DNA from: Spirochaetia bacterium
Lineage (GTDB): Bacteria > Spirochaetota > Spirochaetia > Treponematales > Breznakiellaceae
Direction of reading: 5' to 3'
Length of the DNA stretch: 36,673 nucleotides
NCBI GenBank assembly: GCA_026002045.1
Contig: BOAV01000015.1
Span: 1 to 36,673, forward strand
The translations under genes were made by a program, and so were the position numbers. The notes under the pieces are model-generated. The model saw only the letters and a program-made list of their open reading frames with translations, searched no databases and had not been told where the DNA came from. Below, piece after piece: positions 6,728 through 14,613 of the stretch (positions are counted from its first letter, which is position 1; each line of letters begins with the position of its first letter).

Positions 6728-7831
6728 ATGGATAACCCAATAGAGAAGCTTAATGCGGATTTTGAAACAAACCAAAGGATACTCCGGCTTATTGCCCATA
6801 TCGACCACTATAAAGGGGAGTGGAATATCGTCGAAAAACGGGAAAACCGGTATCTCAGGGAACTACGGATTATGGCGACCACCCAAAGCATCGGCTCATC
6901 GACCCGTATAGAAGGCGCTGTTATGGAGGATGATGAAATCCGGGAACTGCTCAAAAATATCAAAATCACCAAAATGGAGACCCGTGACGAACAGGAAGTT
7001 GCGGGATATTACGATGTCCTGGAATTGATCTACGAAAATTATGGGGGAATAAAACTATCGGAAAGTTATATAAAGCAGCTCCATCAGCTTTTGTTGAAGT
7101 ATAGCGACAAAGATACCCGGCATCGGGGACAATATAAAAGCCTTTCCAACCAGGTAGCCGCAACCTATCCCGATGGAAGCCAGCGGATCATTTTTGCGAC
7201 CACCGAACCCGCGCTGGTGGAGGGGGAAATGTATGAGCTTACCGCATGGACCAACCGCCGGTTTGAAGAACAAAATATCCATCCGCTGCTGGTTATCGCC
7301 TTTTTTATCTACGAATTTTTGAGCGTCTACCCTTTTCAGGACGGCAACGGTAGATTGTCCCGGCTGCTTACCACCTTATGCCTTTTGCAGCACGGGTATG
7401 GCTTTATCCAATATATCTCCTTCGAGAATCATATTGAGGCCCATAAAACAGAATACTATGAGGCGCTCATGGACGGACAGCGAAACCGGGGCACGGCGCA
7501 GGAACGGATTCATAGGTGGCTCATCTTTTTTCTGGAAAGCCTTAAAGCGCTGACCGAAAAGCTGGATCAAAAGTACCGTCTCTTTAAATCCAAAGGCGGC
7601 TATCTCAATGACCGGCAAATTCTGATTCGGGATTTTATTACCGCCCGGCAGCCGGTTAAATTCAGCGATCTGGCCCTCCATTTTCCCGATATACCGGAAG
7701 GGACGCTGAAAAAAGATTTACAGTATCTGCGGGATGAAAAAACCATAACCATGATAGGCCAGGGAAGGGGAAGTATCTATGTTACCGGTATTAGCGAAAA
7801 TAGTTCAAAATCATTGACTATGGCGTATTAA
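6728..7831 (+). CDS. Fic-domain protein, self-inhibited type, catalytic His replaced by Tyr
   Basis: A 367-residue protein. An N-terminal helix carries the Fic inhibitory motif S58-TRI-E62-G63. The Fic core (about 90-260) ends in VYPFQDGNGRLSR, where the canonical motif is HPFxDGNGR; Tyr201 (codon TAC) occupies the catalytic His position. The C-terminal part (about 290-350, YLNDRQILIRDFI to GQGRGSIYVTG) looks like a winged helix. Fic enzymes transfer AMP or similar groups to target hydroxyls through that His, so this protein may be inactive, use other chemistry, or work mainly as a DNA-binding regulator. It stands alone with its own promoter; an 8-codon-scale gap and a fresh ribosome-binding site separate it from hflK. 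Confidence 0.88.
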   Translation: MDNPIEKLNADFETNQRILRLIAHIDHYKGEWNIVEKRENRYLRELRIMATTQSIGSSTRIEGAVMEDDEIRELLKNIKITKMETRDEQEVAGYYDVLELIYENYGGIKLSESYIKQLHQLLLKYSDKDTRHRGQYKSLSNQVAATYPDGSQRIIFATTEPALVEGEMYELTAWTNRRFEEQNIHPLLVIAFFIYEFLSVYPFQDGNGRLSRLLTTLCLLQHGYGFIQYISFENHIEAHKTEYYEALMDGQRNRGTAQERIHRWLIFFLESLKALTEKLDQKYRLFKSKGGYLNDRQILIRDFITARQPVKFSDLALHFPDIPEGTLKKDLQYLRDEKTITMIGQGRGSIYVTGISENSSKSLTMAY

Positions 7832-7882
7832 ATAAGTACCTTTTAGGGGTCTCTGTGCTTTATTTATTAATGGAGGTGATTC

Positions 7883-8845
7883 GTGCAAAATGTTACTCCG
7901 CCCAAAATTAAGGGGCTGATGAGTCCGGGGGGCCTTACCCTGATCGTGGCAGGAATCGTCCTGATTGCGCTCCTGGGAACCAGCGTTTATATCGTGGACC
8001 AGACCGAAGAAGCGGTGGTGACCCGGTTCGGCAGGTATGTCAAGACCGAAAGCCCCGGACTGCATTTCAAGCTTCCCTTCGGCATTGACCGGCAATATTC
8101 GGTGAATATTAAAACCGTGCAGACCGAGGAGTTCGGCTTCAACACCCTGCGAAGCGGGGTTTCTTCGACCTATGCCAACAACATCAAGGAATCGACCATG
8201 CTGACCGGGGACCTGAACATCGTGGACGTGGAATGGATCATCCAGTACCGGGTGGTGGACCCCAAGGCGTGGACCTTTAACGTACTGAATCCGGTTAATA
8301 CCATCCATGACGTGTCCCGCTCGATCATCAACACTCTGGTGGGAGACCGGGCCATCATGGATATCATGGGGTCGGAGCGGAGCGCTATTCAGGTGGCGGG
8401 AAGGGAGATGATGAACGAGACTTTTCGAAGCTACGATCTGGGTATCGACGTGATCGCAGTGCAGCTGCAAAATATCGGCCCCCCGGCGGGGGTTCAGGCC
8501 GCCTTTGACGATGTGAACAAGGCTATCCAGGACATGAACCGGCTGGACAACGAGGGTCTGCAGGTGTACAACGAGGAAATTCCCAAGACCAAGGGCCAAG
8601 CGGCCCAGCAAATACAGATTGCCCAGGGCTATGCCACCGAGCGGGTCAACCGGGCAAACGGCGAGGCCGCCCGGTTCAACTCGGTGTATGAAGAATACCG
8701 CCGTTCGCCGGACATCACCCGGCAGCGGCTGTACTACGAGATGATGGAAGAAGCCTTTGCCGGGAGCGAAGAAGGAACCGTGATCATCGACCGGAACTTT
8801 GACAACTTCCTGCCCCTGCGGAACATCGGTCAGGGGGGCAGATAA
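7883..8845 (+). CDS. hflK: HflK, SPFH-domain membrane protease regulator
   Basis: A 320-residue prohibitin-like protein that, with HflC, forms a membrane cage around the FtsH protease and tempers its activity. One membrane segment (about 18-36, LTLIVAGIVLIALLGTSVYI) is followed by the SPFH domain (VDQTEEAVVTRFGRYVKTESPGLHFKLPF) and a helical C-terminus rich in Glu, Ala and Arg. The start is GTG behind GGAGGTGATT, an almost ideal ribosome-binding site. The stop directly abuts the hflC start. It is the first gene of a three-gene operon. It lacks the long Gly-rich N-terminal extension of enterobacterial HflK. Confidence 0.92.
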   Translation: MQNVTPPKIKGLMSPGGLTLIVAGIVLIALLGTSVYIVDQTEEAVVTRFGRYVKTESPGLHFKLPFGIDRQYSVNIKTVQTEEFGFNTLRSGVSSTYANNIKESTMLTGDLNIVDVEWIIQYRVVDPKAWTFNVLNPVNTIHDVSRSIINTLVGDRAIMDIMGSERSAIQVAGREMMNETFRSYDLGIDVIAVQLQNIGPPAGVQAAFDDVNKAIQDMNRLDNEGLQVYNEEIPKTKGQAAQQIQIAQGYATERVNRANGEAARFNSVYEEYRRSPDITRQRLYYEMMEEAFAGSEEGTVIIDRNFDNFLPLRNIGQGGR

Positions 8846-9823
8846 ATGAAGAAACTACTTACACCGGTTATTATCGTCCTGGTGGTGATCATCGGCATTG
8901 CCGTAGCCGGTCCCTTCTTTGTAATAGACGAAGGCGAGCAGGCGGTTATTGTCCAGTTTGGGCAGCTCACACGGGTGATCACCGATGCCGGGCTGCATTT
9001 AAAAGTACCCTTCATTGACGAGGTGGTCCGGTATCCCAAACGGATCATGTCTTGGGACGGCGAGCAGAAGAGTATGCCTACCCGTGAAAAACAGTACATC
9101 TGGGTGGACGTGATCGCCCGGTGGAAGATTTCCGATCCCAAAAAGTTCTACGAATCCATTCAAACCCTGAACGGGGCCTACTCCAGAATGGGGGGAATAA
9201 TTGATTCCGAAGTGCGGACCGTGGTGGCGGAGAACTACCTGCGGGAATCGGTACGGAATTCCAACATCATCATGGAGCGGGAAAACACCCTGGAGAGTCT
9301 GGGTATTGGGGACGTTATTGACCCCAGCCTGATTACCATAGAGTCCGACTCCAGCTATGAGCCTGTCGCCCGGGGCAGACGGCAGTTGGCAGAGGAAATA
9401 CTGGCCCGCTCCCGGAAGATGATGCCCGAATACGGCATTGAGCTTATTGACGTGGTAACCCGGCAGATACGCTATACCGATGATCTGACCCAGAGTGTGT
9501 ACAGCCGTATGATCAAAGAACGGAACCAAATTGCCGAGACTTTCCGTTCCGCAGGGGAAGGCCGCAAGGCGAACTGGCTGGGCCGTATGGATAATGATCG
9601 GCGTTCCATCCTTTCGGAGGCTTACCGGACCGCGGAAACCATCCGGGGCGAAGCGGATGCGAAGGCTTCTACTATTTATGCCGATGCCTACGGTAAGGAC
9701 CGGGCCTTTTTCGACTTTTGGCGGGCGGTGGAATCCTACCGGACCATCCTACCCAAGTTTGACAAGACCCTGTCCACGGATATGGAATATTTCCGGTATC
9801 TCTATTCGCCCACAGGCAGATAG
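8846..9823 (+). CDS. hflC: HflC, SPFH-domain membrane protease regulator
   Basis: A 325-residue partner of HflK. A membrane segment at 5-27 (LTPVIIVLVVIIGIAVAGPFF) leads into VIDEGEQAVIVQFGQLTR and DAGLHLKVPFIDEVVRYPKRI, the usual HflC opening. The C-terminal half carries the conserved IAETFRSAGEGRKANWLGRM, EAYRTAETIRGEADAKA and DRAFFDFWRAVESY stretches. The start codon follows the hflK stop with no gap, so the subunits should be made in step. The kinase-like gene follows 9 nt after its stop. Confidence 0.92.
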   Translation: MKKLLTPVIIVLVVIIGIAVAGPFFVIDEGEQAVIVQFGQLTRVITDAGLHLKVPFIDEVVRYPKRIMSWDGEQKSMPTREKQYIWVDVIARWKISDPKKFYESIQTLNGAYSRMGGIIDSEVRTVVAENYLRESVRNSNIIMERENTLESLGIGDVIDPSLITIESDSSYEPVARGRRQLAEEILARSRKMMPEYGIELIDVVTRQIRYTDDLTQSVYSRMIKERNQIAETFRSAGEGRKANWLGRMDNDRRSILSEAYRTAETIRGEADAKASTIYADAYGKDRAFFDFWRAVESYRTILPKFDKTLSTDMEYFRYLYSPTGR

Positions 9824-9832
9824 GAGAGTACC

Positions 9833-11278
9833 TTGACTGAACGGATCATTCATTTTGAAGTTGAGGGGAAGGCCGCGCTGGGATTTGACACGGGGCTTTC
9901 CGCCCAGGCTTTTGCCCAGGCCAAGCTGGCCCAGTTCATTACCCAGGAAGGCTTAATCGTACATTCCGATGGGGAGATTGAACCATGGAAGCCCTCCGCC
10001 GTAATTGAGCGCCAGAGGTCTGATGGAACTCCAGGCATGGTGATCTGGGGCTCCGATTTTAAGGGCGAACGGTTCGACCTCCTCATCAAAGATGAATCGC
10101 GGCGGGACGAAGCGCTGGACGCCCTGCGCCTTTGGCTTGAAGTTTGGTCATCCGCAACAAGGCTCCCCCTCTGGCCTGCGGGGGCCCTGATTGACCTTGA
10201 CGCAGGTAGAATCCTCTTTCCTCCGGACCGGCTTATCATGCGGAGCATCCAGGCGGAGGGTGAAGATGCCTGGCTTGACGGGGTGGAATCCCTGGTCAAC
10301 ACCGAGCTTCGCGCAAATGACGCGGTTTCATTTACCGCCGGGGCCATCCTCTACCGGATCATGTCGGGGACCCTGCCCTTCCCCAACCGGAATCATGACC
10401 TGCTTCATCAAGATATCAGGGAAGGGGTGTTCCTTCCTTTAGGGCTTGCCGCGCCGGGGCTGGACGAAAAAATAACCGCCCTGGTTGACCAGGCCATTGC
10501 CTTTTCAAAACACGCTCCCGCAGGGGGCCGCCCCGGTCTTGAAGAATTTCGGGAAGCCCTGGGGAAGCGCCACTCACGGGGGGTCGATTCCTTTTTCCGC
10601 ACCCTGAATGAGGCGGAACAGGCAAAAATCGCGGAGGAGCGGGAACAGCTTCAAAAGAAAACAAACATTAGGGTTAATACCCGGCGTTTTGTGATCCGGA
10701 ACGCCGCCATTATTACAGGAATCTTCATCGCGGTAGTTGCTGTGTCCGGGGTAATCGGCAGCATAAGAAAGAGCAATGCGGAGCTTCCCACCACTGCGGG
10801 TATGGCATCCGCCGAGGTGGTGCAGGCCTATTACGGCGCCTTCGGCGATCTGGATCATACCATGATGGACGCCTGCGTCACCAAGAAAGCCGGGAGGGGT
10901 GACATCGAAATGGTTACCAACCTCTACGTAATGAGCAGGGTCCGCCAGGCTTATGAATCCATAGGCACCACAGTAATCCCCGCCCAGAAATGGCTGGACG
11001 ATGGCGCCCAACCCACAGAATCACAGATCTTCGGCGTATCGGATCTGAATATCAGAAAAATCCGCGGGGACGAAAGCGGCGATGAAATACATTACCGTAC
11101 TTCATACATGCTCTGGATCCCCATGGGCGCCGACTCACCTGACGAGGCTGATCCCAACGATGTCCGGGCGGAAGCAGCGCCAATGCTGCCCAAGGGCTAC
11201 CCCATTGCCGATGAACTCACCCTTATCCGCCACAGGGGAAATTGGCGGATAGCTGAAATTATCCGGGAAAATAATTAG
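9833..11278 (+). CDS. Kinase-like (probably inactive) single-pass membrane protein
   Basis: A 481-residue protein of unknown function, third gene of the hflKC operon, starting at TTG behind AGGAGAG. Residues 166-245 (FTAGAILYRIMSGTLPF ... GLDEKITALVDQAIAF) resemble the helical C-lobe of a Ser/Thr protein kinase. The HRD and DFG catalytic motifs are not visible, so I infer a pseudokinase. A charged, probably coiled stretch (256-276) leads to one membrane helix (288-309). The C-terminal 150 residues look like a compact extracytoplasmic domain of the NTF2-like kind (AEVVQAYYGAFGDLDH). A link to HflKC or FtsH is suggested by the operon only. Confidence 0.6.
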   Translation: MTERIIHFEVEGKAALGFDTGLSAQAFAQAKLAQFITQEGLIVHSDGEIEPWKPSAVIERQRSDGTPGMVIWGSDFKGERFDLLIKDESRRDEALDALRLWLEVWSSATRLPLWPAGALIDLDAGRILFPPDRLIMRSIQAEGEDAWLDGVESLVNTELRANDAVSFTAGAILYRIMSGTLPFPNRNHDLLHQDIREGVFLPLGLAAPGLDEKITALVDQAIAFSKHAPAGGRPGLEEFREALGKRHSRGVDSFFRTLNEAEQAKIAEEREQLQKKTNIRVNTRRFVIRNAAIITGIFIAVVAVSGVIGSIRKSNAELPTTAGMASAEVVQAYYGAFGDLDHTMMDACVTKKAGRGDIEMVTNLYVMSRVRQAYESIGTTVIPAQKWLDDGAQPTESQIFGVSDLNIRKIRGDESGDEIHYRTSYMLWIPMGADSPDEADPNDVRAEAAPMLPKGYPIADELTLIRHRGNWRIAEIIRENN

Positions 11279-11289
11279 ATCAACAGCTT

Positions 11290-12111
11290 TTACAAGCTGC
11301 CCTCCAGCCACCCGTTAATCAGGTACCGCGAAACGGAGCCGTTGCCGGGGAGCTTGGGCAAATTATCACGGGTGAACCATTTGGCGTCTTCAATCTCAAT
11401 GCCATCAGGATGGATTTCGCCGCTTGCGTAACGGGCGGTAAAGCCCAACATCAGGGAATTGGGGAAAGGCCAGGGCTGGGAGGCGATGTACTTGATATCC
11501 CTGACCTCAAGGCCCACCTCTTCCCGGATTTCCCGGGCAACGGTCGCTTCCAGACTTTCCCCTGCTTCGTTAAAACCCGCCACCAGGCTGTAAACTCCAT
11601 CGGCAAATTTTTTATTGTGGGCCAGCAGGGCGCTTCCATCATTATCATTAATGATAATGGTAATCACCGCCGGGGATATCCGGGGGTATTCCCGCCTGCC
11701 GCAGGCCGGGCAGAACCGGGCCAGTTCATCCGGCGCATCGGTATTTTTTGTCCCACAAGAACCGCAGAATACCGAATCCTGCCGCCACTGGGCAACATGG
11801 TAAGCCCGGAGCATACGTCCAATAGGCCCCGTACCGTCAACGGTGGTTCCGGCGGTGAGCAAGGAAAGCCCCTGCCGCACCGGGACGGTCCGCCATCCTG
11901 CGGGAACAGGCGCATCCTTCCCCAGCGAAGCCCCCCGGATAGTTCCCGGGGCATCAACGGCGGGCATTTCAAAAGTATCAATGTCCTTAAAAGTTTGACG
12001 AAGGATTTCCGGGGGCATCCCATCGGCAATCGCCGTATCGGGAACATCATCACGCACCACAAGGGAACTCCCCTGAAAAAGATAGATCCCCCCACCGGTT
12101 TCAATATTCAA
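11290..12111 (-). CDS. nudC: NADH pyrophosphatase NudC
   Basis: A 273-residue Nudix hydrolase that splits NADH to NMNH and AMP and, in characterised homologues, removes NAD caps from RNA. A four-Cys zinc ribbon (FCGSCG ... FCPACGRREYPR) precedes the Nudix domain. The Nudix box GFNEAGESLEATVAREIREE is complete, and SQPWPFPNSLMLGF is the NudC signature. The start is TTG behind a GGAGG site. The gene is divergent from the 12177 gene with only about 65 nt between them, so the two promoters must lie close together. It converges on the hflKC operon. Confidence 0.9.
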   Translation of the reverse strand: MNIETGGGIYLFQGSSLVVRDDVPDTAIADGMPPEILRQTFKDIDTFEMPAVDAPGTIRGASLGKDAPVPAGWRTVPVRQGLSLLTAGTTVDGTGPIGRMLRAYHVAQWRQDSVFCGSCGTKNTDAPDELARFCPACGRREYPRISPAVITIIINDNDGSALLAHNKKFADGVYSLVAGFNEAGESLEATVAREIREEVGLEVRDIKYIASQPWPFPNSLMLGFTARYASGEIHPDGIEIEDAKWFTRDNLPKLPGNGSVSRYLINGWLEGSL

Positions 12112-12141
12112 AACGAGCCTCCATTTGTTCCATATTATTAT

Positions 12142-12170
12142 TTGCCAACTATCCTGTATAGATGTATATT
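12142..12170 (+). promoter_or_regulatory. Promoter of the 12177 gene (leaderless start)
   Basis: TTGCCA (12142-12147), a 17-nt spacer and TATATT (12165-12170) are followed after 6 nt by ATG at 12177, with no Shine-Dalgarno. An alternative ATG at 12162 lies within the promoter and is unlikely to be used. Confidence 0.55.
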
Positions 12171-12176
12171 TATACT

Positions 12177-12584
12177 ATGAGTATCGGAAGTTATCTTGAA
12201 ACCCTCCCCTTGAGCGAAATCGCAAAACACCCCGGCGGCCCCCCAAAAAATGCCTTCCCCTTTACGGGCTACCCCCGGCAGCATCCCTCGGAGAAGGACA
12301 AGCTTATCCTCATCTACGATGCCCTGGGGCTGAACCCCACGGTGCTGGAATTCCGTATTGAGGATGTGCTGTATGTGGAGGAGCTCCATTCGGCGGTTAC
12401 CCAAAGCGGAGAAGGGATTCCCCTGGTAAAACTTTGGCTCCGCAAGGGCGCCCACGGGGTCATTCTGGAGCCCTTCGAGGTGGATGATCCGGTCAAATTT
12501 GCCGGCAAAACTCAGGAACTGCGGGATCGTTTTTCAAATATCCGCACCGCCAAAATGAATTCAGCCAAGTCCGCCGGTGTCTGA
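12177..12584 (+). CDS. Conserved-looking small protein of unknown function
   Basis: A 135-residue soluble protein that I do not recognise. There is no signal peptide, membrane segment or cysteine motif. It is Pro-rich at the start (PGGPPKNAFPFTGYPRQHP), then has an alternating hydrophobic pattern typical of a small alpha/beta domain (TVLEFRIEDVLYVEELHSAV, GIPLVKLWLRKGAHGVILEPFEV) and a basic tail. Its last 8 nt overlap the start of the AmrS-type gene, so the two are translationally coupled and probably functionally linked. Neither AMMECR1 nor Memo, the usual companions of AmrS, resembles it. Confidence 0.6.
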   Translation: MSIGSYLETLPLSEIAKHPGGPPKNAFPFTGYPRQHPSEKDKLILIYDALGLNPTVLEFRIEDVLYVEELHSAVTQSGEGIPLVKLWLRKGAHGVILEPFEVDDPVKFAGKTQELRDRFSNIRTAKMNSAKSAGV

Positions 12585-13479
12585 GAGCCGTTTTTTTGAA
12601 GCCGCAGACGGCGCCGATATTCGCTGCACCCTCTGCCCCCATCAATGCCGTATCACACCGGGCGGCCGGGGCGCTTGCGGGGTCAGGGAAAATCGAAACG
12701 GCGTTTTAGCCCTTCCCTATTACGGTTACATCACCGCCATTGCCCGTGACCCCATCGAAAAAAAGCCCTTTCGCCGTTTCCGCCCCGGCTCATCGATCCT
12801 TTCCCTAGGCTTCGCGGGCTGCAATCTTCACTGCCCCTTTTGCCAGAACTGGCGCATTTCCCAAATTGTCAACGGCAAGGCCGCGCCGGGCCGCTTCCTC
12901 AGCCCCAAGGAAGCGGCTGCCCTGGCAGTAGATGACCGTCAAATCGCTTACACCTATTCGGAGCCCCTGATCCATGCGGAGTACCTCATCGACTGCATGA
13001 AGCAGGCCCACGAGCGGGGAATCGCCAATGTGCTGGTGACCAACGGCTGCATCAGCGAGCAGGCGGCGGCGGAAATTCTCCCCCTGACGGATGCGGCCAA
13101 TATCGACCTCAAATGTTTTTCAGAGGAAACCTACGCGAAGGTTCTCGGTGGGAATTTACCGGCGGTCCTGAATTTTATCCGCATGGCCCATAGCCTCGGC
13201 GTTCATGTGGAAATTACCACCCTGGTAATCCCCGGTCTCAACGACAGCGATGAAGAACTGGACAAGTGCGCCGCCTTTATCGCCGATCTGGCCCCAAAGG
13301 CAAAACTCCGAGGCGTTTCGGCTAAGGCCGAAACGCCTTGGCACCTTTCAGCCTATCACCCGGACTACCGCTGGAACGCGCCGCCAACTGACCCGGCCTT
13401 TTTGATTCGGGCTGCGGAACGGGCGCGGAAAAATCTGCGTTATGTGTATACGGGGAATATCGGGAGCGGTCGGTATTAA
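12577..13479 (+). CDS. amrS: AmmeMemoRadiSam-type radical SAM enzyme
   Basis: A 300-residue radical SAM protein of the AmrS group, related to pyruvate-formate-lyase activating enzymes. The iron-sulfur motif CNLHCPFCQNW (CX3CX2C) is intact and follows IARDPIEKKPFRRFRPGSSILSLGFAG, the group signature. An N-terminal four-Cys cluster (CTLCPHQCRITPGGRGACGVRENR) precedes it. Later motifs IAYTYSEPLIHAEYL, VTNGCIS and NIDLKCFSEETYAKVLGG fit the barrel. The physiological substrate of this family is unknown. The start is GTG at 12577, overlapping the upstream gene by 8 nt. AMMECR1 and Memo genes are not in this window. Confidence 0.85.
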   Translation: MSESRFFEAADGADIRCTLCPHQCRITPGGRGACGVRENRNGVLALPYYGYITAIARDPIEKKPFRRFRPGSSILSLGFAGCNLHCPFCQNWRISQIVNGKAAPGRFLSPKEAAALAVDDRQIAYTYSEPLIHAEYLIDCMKQAHERGIANVLVTNGCISEQAAAEILPLTDAANIDLKCFSEETYAKVLGGNLPAVLNFIRMAHSLGVHVEITTLVIPGLNDSDEELDKCAAFIADLAPKAKLRGVSAKAETPWHLSAYHPDYRWNAPPTDPAFLIRAAERARKNLRYVYTGNIGSGRY

Positions 13480-13530
13480 TGCGGCTCCGCCGGCTTAGTT
13501 TGGTACCGGATTCGGCGTTGGGCGCCTGCG

Positions 13531-13644
13531 CTACCCCTTGAAGGGATTAACAATTTTTACGCCGCGAATAACCTGCCCGTCATTCAAATTATCATCATCA
13601 AGGGCATAAACGTTGGCATCGATGAAAATTTTATTTTCGTTCAT
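13531..13644 (-). pseudogene. vapC: VapC (PIN-domain) toxin remnant with internal deletion
   Basis: The 37-codon frame begins MNENKIFIDANV, the first strand and first acidic residue of a PIN domain. It then jumps to LNDGQVIRGVKIVNPF, which is the C-terminal end of VapC proteins. About 95 residues carrying the other catalytic acids are missing, yet the reading frame is kept. The start overlaps the antitoxin stop by 14 nt, as in intact vapBC operons. A PIN nuclease cannot fold or cut RNA with this piece, so the toxin is dead. Confidence 0.75.
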
Positions 13645-13822
13645 GAAGCTCATCCCTTGTCCATTTTTGCCCGCCTGAATGGCCATGCGCTTCTTCCGCA
13701 AGTGCAAGGAATTTGTCCAATCCGTCTTTTATCGACGGATTCACCGTCTGCTCGACTAATCGCCTGACGAGCTGGTTAAGTGCAAGCGTTTGCTCATCAA
13801 TCGCCAAGGTGATATTTCTCAT
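13631..13822 (-). CDS. vapB: VapB-type antitoxin, apparently shortened
   Basis: A 63-residue protein beginning MRNITLAIDEQTLAL, the beta strand of a ribbon-helix-helix antitoxin, and ending WTRDELHERK, a common VapB tail. The usual first helix and turn seem to be missing: the sequence passes directly from TLAL to NQLVRRLVEQTV, where relatives have about a dozen more residues. If so, both members of this pair carry in-frame deletions. ATG at 13822 is preferred to GTG at 13837 because family members start at M(R/K)NIT. DNA binding and toxin binding are both doubtful. Confidence 0.65.
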   Translation of the reverse strand: MRNITLAIDEQTLALNQLVRRLVEQTVNPSIKDGLDKFLALAEEAHGHSGGQKWTRDELHERK

Positions 13823-13885
13823 AATGACTCTTTGCACACATAATAAGTGAACACATACTATTTATCAATGGGCCGTCCGTCTCCC

Positions 13886-14227
13886 CTATTTCAGAAACCT
13901 AACCAAAATCCCAAACACGCCGATCACCGCCAGGGCGGTAATAATATAAACCCAGATGGGGAGGGCCCCCTCAGGTTCCGTCTGCTTTTTCTTTACGGGG
14001 GAAGCGCCCTTGCCGGGGAATTTTTCCGGGGACAATCCCGGCGGGGTTTCCCCGGCGGAGTAACCGCAGATCGGGCAGCCGAAAGTAAAGGCCCCTTCCG
14101 TACCGGTAAAACCGCATTTGGGACAGCGGATGGAGGCGAAGAAGCGGCCGCATTTGGGACAGATTTTCGTATCCCGGTCAACCTCCGCGCCGCAGTTATC
14201 GCAGAAAAATCGGGGGGTTTCACTCAT
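13886..14227 (-). CDS. Zinc-ribbon protein with C-terminal membrane anchor
   Basis: A 113-residue protein. Zinc-ribbon knuckles fill the first 60 residues: CDNCGAEVDRDTKICPKCG, then CPKCGFTG and CPICGYSAGE, six CxxC-type pairs or half-pairs in all. A charged Pro-rich linker leads to a single hydrophobic segment at the end (about 90-110, IWVYIITALAVIGVFGILV). The topology suggests a tail-anchored protein with the ribbons in the cytoplasm. Its start overlaps the stop of the FmdB-type gene (TAATG), so it is the last gene of the ileS operon. I do not know its function. Confidence 0.75.
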   Translation of the reverse strand: MSETPRFFCDNCGAEVDRDTKICPKCGRFFASIRCPKCGFTGTEGAFTFGCPICGYSAGETPPGLSPEKFPGKGASPVKKKQTEPEGALPIWVYIITALAVIGVFGILVRFLK

Positions 14228-14586
14228 TAACTTTTGGCAGGTTGTGCCGCTTCGCTGGTTTTTGGTTTGCTGTCGGCGGCAGCGCCGGCCGGGGCAGGGG
14301 GGCTTCCCGCAGGTTTGTCTGCCGGTTTAGCCGCCGGTTCTCCACCGGAACTTTCAGCGGATGAGGGCTTTGTTGCGGATTTGGCGGGGCCTGCGACGGA
14401 GCCGCCCTTGCCCTTGTCGGTTACATAAAAACCGGAGCCCTTAAAAATAATGCCCGTACCGCCGTTAATCAGGCGGCGGACCTCTTTGCCGCATTCGGGG
14501 CAGGCCTTGAGGGGCGCATCACTCATACTCTGAAAGGCATCAAAGGTATGCCCGCAGCTTTTACATTCATATCCATAGGTCGGCAT
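14227..14586 (-). CDS. FmdB-family zinc-ribbon protein
   Basis: A 119-residue protein. The first 50 residues are the FmdB/CxxC_CxxC_SSSS regulatory domain: MPTYGYECKSCGHTFDAFQS, then KACPECGKEVRRLI and GTGIIFKGSGFYVTD. The remaining 65 residues are a low-complexity tail of Ala, Pro, Lys, Gly and Ser, probably disordered. FmdB-type ribbons were named from an amidase regulator, but their general role is not settled. GGAAGGAT precedes the ATG. It overlaps the next gene at TAATG and sits downstream of the ileS-linked lipoprotein gene. Confidence 0.85.
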   Translation of the reverse strand: MPTYGYECKSCGHTFDAFQSMSDAPLKACPECGKEVRRLINGGTGIIFKGSGFYVTDKGKGGSVAGPAKSATKPSSAESSGGEPAAKPADKPAGSPPAPAGAAADSKPKTSEAAQPAKS

Positions 14587-14613
14587 AGTGTAAATCCTTC
14601 CGGAAGAAAAGTT

